DNA of 64,000 nucleotides from Streptomyces sp. I6. Lineage in GTDB: Bacteria > Actinomycetota > Actinomycetes > Streptomycetales > Streptomycetaceae. Positions 45,906-53,117 of the stretch are shown piece by piece. The notes under the pieces were generated by a model. The model saw only the letters and a program-made list of their open reading frames with translations, was not told the DNA's origin and ran no database searches. The stretch is taken from NCBI GenBank assembly GCA_003725745.1, contig RHDP01000001.1, positions 2,695,501 to 2,759,500 on the forward strand, read 5' to 3'. The position numbers and the translations under genes are program-made. How positions within the stretch are numbered: position 1 is the first letter of the stretch; the number at the start of each line of letters is the position of its first letter.

Positions 45906-45925
45906 CTGTCGAGAGGGCTAGACAG
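45906..45925. promoter_or_regulatory. Operator A, upstream of rep
   Basis: CTGTCGAG-AGGG-CTAGACAG, a 20-bp palindrome with one mismatch, 50 bases before the rep start. Member of the element-wide operator set. Confidence 0.7.
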
Positions 45926-45957
45926 CTTGGGCAGGCCGGGTGGGCGGATCGTTGAGG

Positions 45958-46263
45958 TCAGCGGTGGGTGAGGACGGAGCGGATGATGACGGCACACACG
46001 GCCACGGAGGTGGCGGTGAGAGCGACGGCGAGGAGCATGGAGACCAGGACGGCGCCGACGACCAGGACCACGGCGGTGCCGCCGCCGACCAGGGCGAGCG
46101 CGGTGCCGGGCGTGAGCCGGACGGCCGGGCGGGTCGGGGTCTGGAGGACGAGGGCCGGCGGCGGAGCCGGGGCGCTCTGCGTGATGGTGGCCGGCGCGAC
46201 GATGGCGGGCGGGACGGCCGGGCCGGTGGGCTGCGGCATGGTCGGGATCTTCGGTCGGAACAT
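45958..46263 (-). CDS. SpdB-like spread protein
   Basis: 101 residues from ATG 46263. Pro-rich N-half, then two adjoining membrane segments (GTALALVGGGTAVVLVVGAVLVSMLLAVALTATSVAVCAVII). Position between rep and tra and the architecture match SpdB proteins, which help plasmid spread between hyphal compartments. Confidence 0.7.
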   Translation of the reverse strand: MFRPKIPTMPQPTGPAVPPAIVAPATITQSAPAPPPALVLQTPTRPAVRLTPGTALALVGGGTAVVLVVGAVLVSMLLAVALTATSVAVCAVIIRSVLTHR

Positions 46264-46283
46264 GAACGCTTTCCCTTCGCAGG

Positions 46284-46439
46284 TCACTTGAGGACGGCGT
46301 CGACGACGGGGGCAAGCAGGCTGTCGGCGAGGAGGTAGCCGCCGACGAGCAGCACGGCGATGAGCCACCAGGGCGGGCGGATGAGCTTGACGCCGAGGAC
46401 GCCGACGACGAGCAGGGCGAGCCAGAGCGGAACGTCCAC
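46284..46439 (-). CDS. 51-residue membrane protein, spread-type
   Basis: GTG 46439 after GGAGACCTCTGA. The product is nearly all membrane: two helices (PLWLALLVVGVLGVKLI; WWLIAVLLVGGYLLADSLL). Small hydrophobic proteins at this spot are common in AICEs and are thought to be Spd components. Stop lies 20 bases before the spdB start. Confidence 0.65.
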   Translation of the reverse strand: MDVPLWLALLVVGVLGVKLIRPPWWLIAVLLVGGYLLADSLLAPVVDAVLK

Positions 46440-46454
46440 TTCAGAGGTCTCCTG

Positions 46455-46634
46455 TCAGGCCGAGCAGCGGTGGATACGGGCGGCGAGTTCGGCAGCGGCG
46501 CGGCTGTCGTACTCGGCGGAGAAGTCGCAGCGGGGCGCGGTGCAGGCGGCCAGGTGGCGGTTCCGGCCGCGGTCGACGTATGAGGCGACGCTGACGGGAC
46601 CGATGCGGCGGACGTTGCGGAAACGCGGGTTCAT
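46455..46634 (-). CDS. Mobile-element transfer protein, 59 residues
   Basis: ATG 46634: NPRFRNVRRIGPVSVASYVDRGRNRHLAACTAPRCDFSAEYDSRAAAELAARIHRC. This is the short Cys-containing protein found in nearly all pSAM2-type elements between the spread and transfer genes (CTAPxCxFSAxYDSRAAAELAA..HRC). Three Cys and one His could bind zinc. Confidence 0.8.
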   Translation of the reverse strand: MNPRFRNVRRIGPVSVASYVDRGRNRHLAACTAPRCDFSAEYDSRAAAELAARIHRCSA

Positions 46635-46647
46635 GGCGGTGCTCCTC

Positions 46648-47385
46648 TCAGAGGTGTGCGGCGACGGATGCGGTCATGGACGGGGGCAGGCCGAGCCGGG
46701 TGCGTACGGCGTCCGGGTCGGCGGGGTGGCCGGTGACCGAGCGGTGCTCGTCGGCCAAAGCCCGGACGCGGTCGACGAGGGCCGGCGGCAGGGCGACGGC
46801 GGAAGCGGACTCGGGGGCCGGAGCGGCAACCGGATCGGCTGTTGCCTTCCGAGCCGGACCGGGGCCAGCAGTCTCCGGAGCCGGTCCGGGGTCGGCGGAG
46901 GACGTCGGCAGCGCCTCACGGCCGGGCCGGGCGACGGCGGACCGGACGGCGTGCGGCTCCGTTTCGGTGTCCTCCGCCGGGGAGGCCGGGGTCGTCGGTG
47001 TTTCCGGGATGTGCGGGGCGTGAGCCAGCAGCGTGCCGCCGAAGAAGGCGACGGCAGGCCAGCCCGCGACCGTTACGCGGAGCCAGGCCGGTACGTCGTC
47101 CAGGTCGAGGAGCCCGGCCGTGGCGACGTTGGCGCCGCGGGATGCGGCCAGGGCCACCAGGAACCACAGCCGCGGACCACCGGCCGCCCGTCCAGCCCGC
47201 TGCTGCCGGCGCATCTGGCGCCAGGCGGCGACCAGGAGAAGGTCGACGCTCACGGGGTAGGCCCACGCCTTCCAGCCGTCCTGTCCGGCCGCCGCGGCGA
47301 GGTCGTGCAGATGGGAGAAGGACAGGGCTCCGGCAATGACGGCCTGAACGATCACGGCGTCCACGCGGGACAGGTGGGCACGCAT
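46648..47385 (-). CDS. DUF2637-family membrane protein
   Basis: 245 residues. N-terminal half has four hydrophobic segments in the DUF2637 pattern (VIVQAVIAGALSFSHLHDLAAAAGQDGWKAWAYPVSVDLLLVAAWRQMR...GPRLWFLVALAASRGANVATAGLLD). The C-half is a Pro/Ala-rich linker ending in a small helical module (VDRVRALADEHRSVTGHPADPDAVRTRLGLP). Likely a conjugation-associated inner-membrane protein. Confidence 0.8.
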   Translation of the reverse strand: MRAHLSRVDAVIVQAVIAGALSFSHLHDLAAAAGQDGWKAWAYPVSVDLLLVAAWRQMRRQQRAGRAAGGPRLWFLVALAASRGANVATAGLLDLDDVPAWLRVTVAGWPAVAFFGGTLLAHAPHIPETPTTPASPAEDTETEPHAVRSAVARPGREALPTSSADPGPAPETAGPGPARKATADPVAAPAPESASAVALPPALVDRVRALADEHRSVTGHPADPDAVRTRLGLPPSMTASVAAHL

Positions 47386-47409
47386 CGGCTCGGTCTCCCT
47401 CCGGCGTGG

Positions 47410-47622
47410 TCAGTCGGTGGACTTGAGCGAGTCGGCGTGCTCGCGGGCGAGGCGGGCCACCTCGACGGCCTCGGTGTCGCCGGGCGTGTGACGGGCGATG
47501 CGCTCCAGCAGGTCCGCCTTGCGGTCCATGAGCGCGGCGTACTCGGCGGAGGTGCGGTTCTGCCGGAGCGCGGCCAGGTCGGCGGTGAGCGCGCTGATCT
47601 CGGCGATGGAGGGACGTGACAC
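47410..47622 (-). CDS. 70-residue coiled-coil protein of AICE
   Basis: MSRPSIAEISALTADLAALRQNRTSAEYAALMDRKADLLERIARHTPGDTEAVEVARLAREHAD: two heptad-rich helices and no membrane segment. Placed between tra and the DUF2637 gene. Function unknown. Confidence 0.7.
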   Translation of the reverse strand: MSRPSIAEISALTADLAALRQNRTSAEYAALMDRKADLLERIARHTPGDTEAVEVARLAREHADSLKSTD

Positions 47623-47705
47623 GGGGCTTCCTTCCGGCTTAGGGCATGGGAGGGGTAGGGACGTGGCGTGAGACGGTCACGCCGACCGTGGGAAAGGGAT
47701 CGCGG

Positions 47706-49067
47706 TTACTCGGTCAGCCGAGCCGTGGGTACGGCAGGCGCGGCCAAGGAAGGCGCGGCCGGTTCGGCGACGGCGGGCCGGAAGGCGTCGAGGCGGGGCA
47801 GTTCCGGGACCAGGCCCGAGTTGTCGCGGCAGACGGCCGCCGCGTCGTCGAGGGTGAGGTGGGGCGAGCGGACGCGGGACCAGCCGCCGGAGGAGTCGCC
47901 GACGACCGCGACGCCGGGCCGCTCGGCCGGGATGGAGGTTGCCGCCAGCGCCGCTTCCGGTGCGATGTCGCCGAGCGCCATGTTGGCGGACGTCTCGTCG
48001 TTGACGCGGTGGCAGACACGTCCGGTGAGCTGGGCGCGCAGCATGGTGGCGCCCTTGCCGAGTTCGGCGCCGAAGCGCTGCCCGCACACCTCCAGGTAGA
48101 TGCCGGCCGCGCGGCCGAGCTGGGCGAGGCGGATGAGTTTGGTGACCATGGCGTCCCGCCGCTTCTCGTCGTCCTTGCTCGCGGCGAGGAAGAGTTCGGC
48201 GACCTCGTCGACGACGACCACGACCGGCACCGGCCGGTCCTTCTCGGGCAGGCCCCAGACGTCCGAGGTGAGTGCGGTGTCCGGACCGTTCCCGCCCGCC
48301 ATGCCGATCAGGCGGAACCGTGCCTCCATCTCCTCCATCAGGACGTCGAGAAGGTCGTTGGCACGGTCCGGCGTGTCGGCCAGCGCCGACAACCGGGCTG
48401 CGAACGGGGCCAGTTCGACGCCCCACTTGCAGTCGATGCCGACGAGCGCCACAGGTTGCCGGGCCAGCCCGCACAGCAGGTTGCGCAGGTATACGGATTT
48501 CCCGGACTGTGTTGCACCGAGGATGAGTTCATGCGGCACGGTGCGGAAGTCCCGTACGTGCCAGTGCCCGTCTTCGCGCAGCGCCAGCGGTAGGGACAGC
48601 GGTTCGGTGCGCGGCCAACGCCGCGGGGGCCGGACGTCGGAGAGGACGTCCCAGCCGACCAACCGCAGTTCCAGCCGCCCCGGCTTGGTGGGACGGACGT
48701 GCACGGCGTGCGCGCTCCAGGCGTGCCGTAGCCGGTCGGCCGAGGCGGCGAAGTCCTCGGGCGCCTGCCCGGCCGCCATGCGCAGCCGCATCACGAGCCC
48801 GGACCCGGCCGGCAGCGGCAGCGACCGGCGGGGCGGTACGGGAGCAGCCTGCCGCCCGATCATCCGGGCGGTGGCCCGGCGCATGGCCGAGGCGGGCACC
48901 GTCAGGCCGCAGGCGTCCATGGTGGCCCGGTACGTGGCGAGCACCCGCAGCGACACGGCCGGATACCCGACCAGCCACCAGAACAGGACCGGCAGCCGAC
49001 GGCGCACCGCGACCAGCGCGGCCACCGACAGCAGGGCAGGCACCAGAACCCACAGGGCATCGGTCAT
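47706..49067 (-). CDS. FtsK/SpoIIIE-type DNA transfer ATPase (TraSA/TraB-like)
   Basis: 453 residues. Two N-terminal membrane segments (LWVLVPALLSVAALVAV; PVLFWWLVGYPAVSLRVLATY), Walker A ELILGATQSGKSVYLRNLL, Walker B PVPVVVVVDEVAELFLAA, and VCGQRFGAELGKGATMLRAQLTGRVCHRVND. Pumps double-stranded DNA between hyphae through a membrane pore. Complete. Confidence 0.93.
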   Translation of the reverse strand: MTDALWVLVPALLSVAALVAVRRRLPVLFWWLVGYPAVSLRVLATYRATMDACGLTVPASAMRRATARMIGRQAAPVPPRRSLPLPAGSGLVMRLRMAAGQAPEDFAASADRLRHAWSAHAVHVRPTKPGRLELRLVGWDVLSDVRPPRRWPRTEPLSLPLALREDGHWHVRDFRTVPHELILGATQSGKSVYLRNLLCGLARQPVALVGIDCKWGVELAPFAARLSALADTPDRANDLLDVLMEEMEARFRLIGMAGGNGPDTALTSDVWGLPEKDRPVPVVVVVDEVAELFLAASKDDEKRRDAMVTKLIRLAQLGRAAGIYLEVCGQRFGAELGKGATMLRAQLTGRVCHRVNDETSANMALGDIAPEAALAATSIPAERPGVAVVGDSSGGWSRVRSPHLTLDDAAAVCRDNSGLVPELPRLDAFRPAVAEPAAPSLAAPAVPTARLTE

Positions 49068-49072
49068 GATGC

Positions 49073-49420
49073 TCAGCCCTGCACCGCAGCCGGAGCGCCG
49101 GCCATGACGGCGTCCGCACGGTAGGCGATGCCGTGCCGGGTACGACCGCCGAACTCACTCTCCCAGGGCCGGGCCACGAGCCCGGACAGGAAGACCGCCG
49201 TACCCATGACCAGGCCGTCGCCTATGCCCTTCTCAGGCACGGTGACCTTGATCATGTCCGAACCGCCCTCGGCGATGAACACCAGCTCCAGGACCATGAG
49301 TCGGTCGTTGGTCACCGGGTCCACGGCCACCTCACCGGTCTGCCGGTCCCTCACCTTGACCTCGGGCAGCTTCGTGACCAGCAGAGTGGCGGACGAGGTG
49401 TCCACGGGGATGACACGCAT
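49073..49420 (-). CDS. SCO3933-family AICE protein
   Basis: 115 residues from ATG 49420 (MRVIPVDTSSATLLVTKLPEVKVRDRQTGEVAVDPVTNDRLMVLELVFI...). The sequence matches the small beta-rich protein always found just upstream of tra in these elements. Its role is not established; regulatory in some annotations. Three copies of the element operator lie in its leader. Confidence 0.75.
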   Translation of the reverse strand: MRVIPVDTSSATLLVTKLPEVKVRDRQTGEVAVDPVTNDRLMVLELVFIAEGGSDMIKVTVPEKGIGDGLVMGTAVFLSGLVARPWESEFGGRTRHGIAYRADAVMAGAPAAVQG

Positions 49421-49466
49421 TCTGTGAACCTCACCTGATCGGGCGTCCGTCACGGACGCCGGGCCG

Positions 49467-49573
49467 TTGATTACCCCCCTAGACAGCTCAGGGAGGCATC
49501 CACCCCAACTGTCTAGGGGGGTTGACGTCTACCGTAAACCGACACCCCGTCAACTGTCTAGGGGGGTATACGG
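49467..49573. promoter_or_regulatory. Operator cluster B1-B3 upstream of the transfer genes
   Basis: Three copies of CTGTCTAGGGGGGT: inverted at 49473-49486, direct at 49509-49522 and 49554-49567 (45 bp apart). Each has one perfect half-site of the element palindrome and a degenerate second half. Confidence 0.75.
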
Positions 49574-49601
49574 TAGCCGTGTCGGCGGAGCGACCGGTTC
49601 T

Positions 49602-50423
49602 CTAAGAAAGCGTCAAGTGCAGAGCGGTGGCGTCATCGTGCGCCTTCCCCCGCGGCCAGCGTCGACCGTCAGGGTCGCTGTCCTCCGCCTCACGGGTCCG
49701 GCGGATCAGTTCGTCCGGGCCGGTGGAGTCGATGAGGGCCGATACCTCGCCCCACGAGGCAAGCCGGAAGCGGTCCACCAGCCGTGTCGCGCCGTCGCTC
49801 AGCAGCGTCACCGAAGCCAGGGAGTCCAGCGGCGCCGTGCCGGTCAGCGCGTGCTCGGCCGCGAGCGGATCGGGACCCGCGATCCAGAAGCCGCCCGGCC
49901 GGTTCCGGAGAGACGTCAGGGCGTCCCGGTACTCGGCCAGTGCGGCGGCGTGTTCCGGCGAACCGGTGGGCAGCTCGTCGACAGGCCCACGAAGCCGGGC
50001 GCCGACCTCGTCCAGGCGCCGGTCGGTGATGACGGAAGAGCTCCCGTCCCGCTGCGCGAGGAGCAGTGACGAGTCACCGAGCACGAGGTGTTCGAGTACT
50101 CCCCCACAGGCACGGACGGCAACGACCGTGCTGGTCGGACTGGCCCGGTACTCCAGGTCGCAGACGTCCTCGTGGAGCGAGCGGGTGATGCGGATGGAGT
50201 CGGCCAGGCACTCGGCGAGCGACCAGACCGGACGCGCGACGAGAGTGCGCAGCAGCAGTGCCCCCAGCATCCCGGAGAACCAGGCGACGCCGTGCACACA
50301 CCCGGTCTTCCCACCCCCCACGCCGGCGCCGTCGAGGAGCACGGCGGCATCAGGTGCGGCAGCGGCGAAGTCCTCGTTCTCACCGCCCGGCGTGGACGGC
50401 GAGGTGGCGAGGGTGAACCTCAC
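49602..50423 (-). CDS. PP2C-type Ser/Thr phosphatase
   Basis: 273 residues. PP2C metal motifs: ENEDFAAAAPDAAVLLDGAG at the start, VLGDSSLLLAQRDG, ASVTLLSDGATRLVD and HDDATALHL at the end. Stand-alone catalytic domain, cytoplasmic. ATG overlaps the stop of the HTH gene by four bases, so the two are co-made and probably act together. Confidence 0.85.
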   Translation of the reverse strand: MRFTLATSPSTPGGENEDFAAAAPDAAVLLDGAGVGGGKTGCVHGVAWFSGMLGALLLRTLVARPVWSLAECLADSIRITRSLHEDVCDLEYRASPTSTVVAVRACGGVLEHLVLGDSSLLLAQRDGSSSVITDRRLDEVGARLRGPVDELPTGSPEHAAALAEYRDALTSLRNRPGGFWIAGPDPLAAEHALTGTAPLDSLASVTLLSDGATRLVDRFRLASWGEVSALIDSTGPDELIRRTREAEDSDPDGRRWPRGKAHDDATALHLTLS

Positions 50424-51271
50424 TCCGCCGTCTCCTCGTCGTGACGGTAGAGCGGGCAGACCAGTTCGACGGATCGCGGCTCACTGGTCTCCGGGTCGTA
50501 GTCGACGCCTACCAGCGTGGAGAACCGGTTGTCTCCCACCTGACCCCACAGGGAGTTGAGTTCCGAGGCGAGCAACTGGACGACGCCGAGCGAGCCTTGT
50601 GTGTGGATACCGGCGACGGCCAGGAGCGAGCCGTTGCCGTCCGGACGCGGCAGCCGGCCGAGATAGCCGATGTCGTACGGCCGGGCCGGATCACCGTCCT
50701 GCCCCGACCGGTGCACGGTTCCGGTGAGCCGGTCCACGACCGTCCAGGGGCCGTCCTCCGCCTTCTCCCAGCTCAGCACAGGGTCTTGGGCATAGGTGTT
50801 CCACATGTCCTGTGACATGCGCGGCCCGCAGACGACGACCAGACCGTCACGGTTCAGGTCGATCTCCCCGCTCACCGGTACATGCTCGGAGGTGACGGCG
50901 AGCCCGTACGACCGCGCCAGGTCCTCCAGGCGCTTGCCGGAACTGACATCGTCCACGGCCACGACCGTGCGCCCGCGTTCGTCGTCCCGCCGCAGCGGCG
51001 TCGCGACCGTGACGGCCCCCGACCCGAGGAACGCGCCCTCGGGCGCCGGGCCGGTATGGCGGATCTGGTGGATGCGCCCGCGGCTGAGGCCGGCCTTCAC
51101 CGCGATCTGCGCGTACGACAGCCCTTGAGCATGGAGGTCCTGTACCACGCGGCGCCGCAGCCGAGCGAGTTCGGTGACCTCCTGCTGCGCGTCGGCCAAC
51201 CGCGTCGTGACCTCACGCAGGAGCAGGTACGGATCATCGATCGCCATGATCCGCTGCAACTCGTCCGACAT
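50420..51271 (-). CDS. HTH protein with uncharacterised C-terminal sensor-like domain
   Basis: 283 residues from ATG 51271 (GGAGGTGAG). Residues about 25-65 are a helical linker and a sigma-region-4-like HTH (VVQDLHAQGLSYAQIAVKAGLSRGRIHQIR). The rest (GKRLEDLARSYGLAVTSEHV..., DGLVVVCGPRMSQDMWNTY, SLLAVAGIHTQGSLGVVQLL) looks like an alpha/beta ligand or nucleotide domain that I do not recognise. Coupled to a PP2C phosphatase. A candidate reader of the element operators, one of which overlaps its leader. Confidence 0.65.
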   Translation of the reverse strand: MSDELQRIMAIDDPYLLLREVTTRLADAQQEVTELARLRRRVVQDLHAQGLSYAQIAVKAGLSRGRIHQIRHTGPAPEGAFLGSGAVTVATPLRRDDERGRTVVAVDDVSSGKRLEDLARSYGLAVTSEHVPVSGEIDLNRDGLVVVCGPRMSQDMWNTYAQDPVLSWEKAEDGPWTVVDRLTGTVHRSGQDGDPARPYDIGYLGRLPRPDGNGSLLAVAGIHTQGSLGVVQLLASELNSLWGQVGDNRFSTLVGVDYDPETSEPRSVELVCPLYRHDEETAE

Positions 51272-51296
51272 GCGCTCACCTCCTTGCCTCACCCGA

Positions 51297-51316
51297 GAGT
51301 CTAGGCCCCTAGACGA
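51297..51316. promoter_or_regulatory. Operator C, upstream of HTH-PP2C pair
   Basis: GAGTCTAG-GCCC-CTAGACGA; the inner GTCTAG-N4-CTAGAC is perfect. Ends 26 bases before the HTH start codon. Confidence 0.75.
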
Positions 51317-51443
51317 AACGGGCAGGAGCGGCCGACCCGACCGGACGCCGATCACATGGAGGCCGGACCGGCGCCGAGGCACCCCGCGAGGGGTCATTCC
51401 CCGCCGCCCGCGCAGCGGCCGGGGTGGAGCAGGCTGGAGGCGG

Positions 51444-51833
51444 TCACACCCCCTCCGGCACAAGATCCGCCCACACCGAGAAACCCTGCGACAGAGTCTT
51501 GGTGCCCCAGTCCTTCGCACAGGCCGCCACCAGCATCAGCCCGCGGCCTCCCTCTTCCAGGCTGGTCGCGTCCCGCATCGTCGGAGCGCTGTCGCCGCCC
51601 TGGTCGATCACCTCGATACGCACGAAGTCCGCGCCGAAGCCGACGACCACCAGGAACCAGCCGCCGGCCTCGCCACTCAGCGAGTGGCGCACGGCGTTGG
51701 CCGCCAGCTCCCCGACGATCAGGGCCCCCTCGTCGACGCACTCCCACTCCTCAAGTAACGCGGATACGAAGTGACGGGCTTCGGCGACTTGTTCGGGCAG
51801 GCCAGGGAAGGCACGACACCACTTGGTGAGCAC
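51444..51833 (-). CDS. Anti-sigma-type ATP-binding protein (HATPase_c_2)
   Basis: 129 residues, RsbW-like fold: EARHFVSALLEEW, GELAANAVRHS (N box), FVRIEVIDQGG (G1 box) and EEGGRGLMLVAACAKDWG (G2 box). Such proteins bind ATP and usually sequester sigma factors or pair with XRE/DUF5753 regulators in Streptomyces. The start codon is GTG 51833, 12 bases after operator D. Confidence 0.85.
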   Translation of the reverse strand: MLTKWCRAFPGLPEQVAEARHFVSALLEEWECVDEGALIVGELAANAVRHSLSGEAGGWFLVVVGFGADFVRIEVIDQGGDSAPTMRDATSLEEGGRGLMLVAACAKDWGTKTLSQGFSVWADLVPEGV

Positions 51834-51844
51834 GGCAACACTCC

Positions 51845-51864
51845 TCGTCTAGAGGGCTAGACAG
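51845..51864. promoter_or_regulatory. Operator D, upstream of the ATP-binding protein
   Basis: TCGTCTAG-AGGG-CTAGACAG; inner GTCTAG-N4-CTAGAC perfect. It lies between the ATP-binding gene and the XRE gene. Confidence 0.75.
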
Positions 51865-51917
51865 CACAAGCAGCAGAGTATTCCCGCCAGGGGCACCGAT
51901 CTAGGCATTCAAAGGAA

Positions 51918-52778
51918 TTATTCCCCTACCGAGTGATGGCGGTCCCTCAGCCCGCGAAACTCACCCATCACCCGCATCAGCAGGTCTCGCACCTCACCGC
52001 CGAAGACCGCCGCGCCCTCGAACCGGCTGAACATCTCCTCGCACCGAGCAAGGTCATCTTCCTCGGTAGAAACCCGCTCACCCGGGAACACCTCCACCAC
52101 GACAGACCGCCGGTCACAGAGTGTGAAGCCGTACCGGGGCAGCACCGGCACCGGTCGACGCCACGGGATGACCCCGAGCCGCACCGTGTCCAGGCTCTCG
52201 ACGGCCAACAGTCGATCAAGCTGGGCGAGCATCAGCGACGGCGTCCCCGGCCACGTCCGCAGCACCGCCTCCGTCAGCACGAACACCGACTCGCGCCCCG
52301 GCTCGTACAGCAGACCCTGACGCTCCACCCGAGCCGCGACGGCCCGGCCTACCGCCTCAGCGTCCAGCTCCGGTGACGTCAGGAAGACCTGACGGGCGTA
52401 CTCGGCGCTCTGGAGCATGGCCGGCAGGACCACGCACTGAAAGGAACGCACCAGCCGAGCACCACGGACCGCCTCATCCACGACGAGCCCCGCGGAGACG
52501 TCCCCATCGGAGCCGGAACCGGTCTCCACGGCAGCCTCAACCGCAGCCAGCAACGCGCGAACCTCACCGGCCGTCGACTCATCGAGCCCAAGCGCCCCGG
52601 ACAACCGATCCAGCACATCGGGGCTCGGGACCATACGCCCGTTCTCCACCTTGGAAACCGTGGGCTGACCCACACCAGCCTGCTGCGCCAGAGCGGCACC
52701 CGTCAGGCCGACATCCGCACGGAGAGCCCGAAGCCGTGCCCCCAGCACCCTCATCCGCTCGCGCCGCTCACTCCCCAT
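51918..52778 (-). CDS. XRE-family regulator with DUF5753 domain
   Basis: 286 residues from ATG 52778. HTH: LGARLRALRADVGLTGAALAQQAGVGQPTVSKVENGRMVPSPDVLDRLSGAL. The DUF5753 part follows (FQCVVLPAMLQSAEYARQVFL, RVERQGLLYEPGRESVFVLTEAVLRTWPGT, GVIPWRRPVPVLPRYGFTLCDRRSVVVEVFPGE). WhiJ-like; usually paired with a small or ATP-binding partner, as here. Confidence 0.88.
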   Translation of the reverse strand: MGSERRERMRVLGARLRALRADVGLTGAALAQQAGVGQPTVSKVENGRMVPSPDVLDRLSGALGLDESTAGEVRALLAAVEAAVETGSGSDGDVSAGLVVDEAVRGARLVRSFQCVVLPAMLQSAEYARQVFLTSPELDAEAVGRAVAARVERQGLLYEPGRESVFVLTEAVLRTWPGTPSLMLAQLDRLLAVESLDTVRLGVIPWRRPVPVLPRYGFTLCDRRSVVVEVFPGERVSTEEDDLARCEEMFSRFEGAAVFGGEVRDLLMRVMGEFRGLRDRHHSVGE

Positions 52779-53117
52779 ACCCAGGGTTCTACACCACGAG
52801 CCAGCAGCCACCAGGCACAAGAGCAGCATCAACGACCAACAGCACGAGCGTGATTCAAAGTCTCCCTACGGGTTCAAGGCGGCTCGCTCCGCTCACCGCG
52901 CGCGGCCCGGCCCTCGGCCGGGCCTGCGCTCCAGTCTCCGCCCCGCTCCAGCCCGGCCGGCGCCCGTGCCGCACTCCTGGCGATCAGGCGCCTGATGCCG
53001 GAGTGGGGGCAGGTCCGAAGCCTGCCCAAGTTGGCATCCAGCGTAGGGCCCCCTGATCATGCTCGGCCCCAGACCGGGCAAGCCACCAGCCAGAGCCGCT
53101 ACGCCGACCTGCGGAAC
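52779..53117. other. Gap between core element and cargo
   Basis: No gene. A short hairpin GGCCCGGCCCTCGGCCGGGCC is near 52907. Composition drops sharply in GC on the cargo side. Confidence 0.5.
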
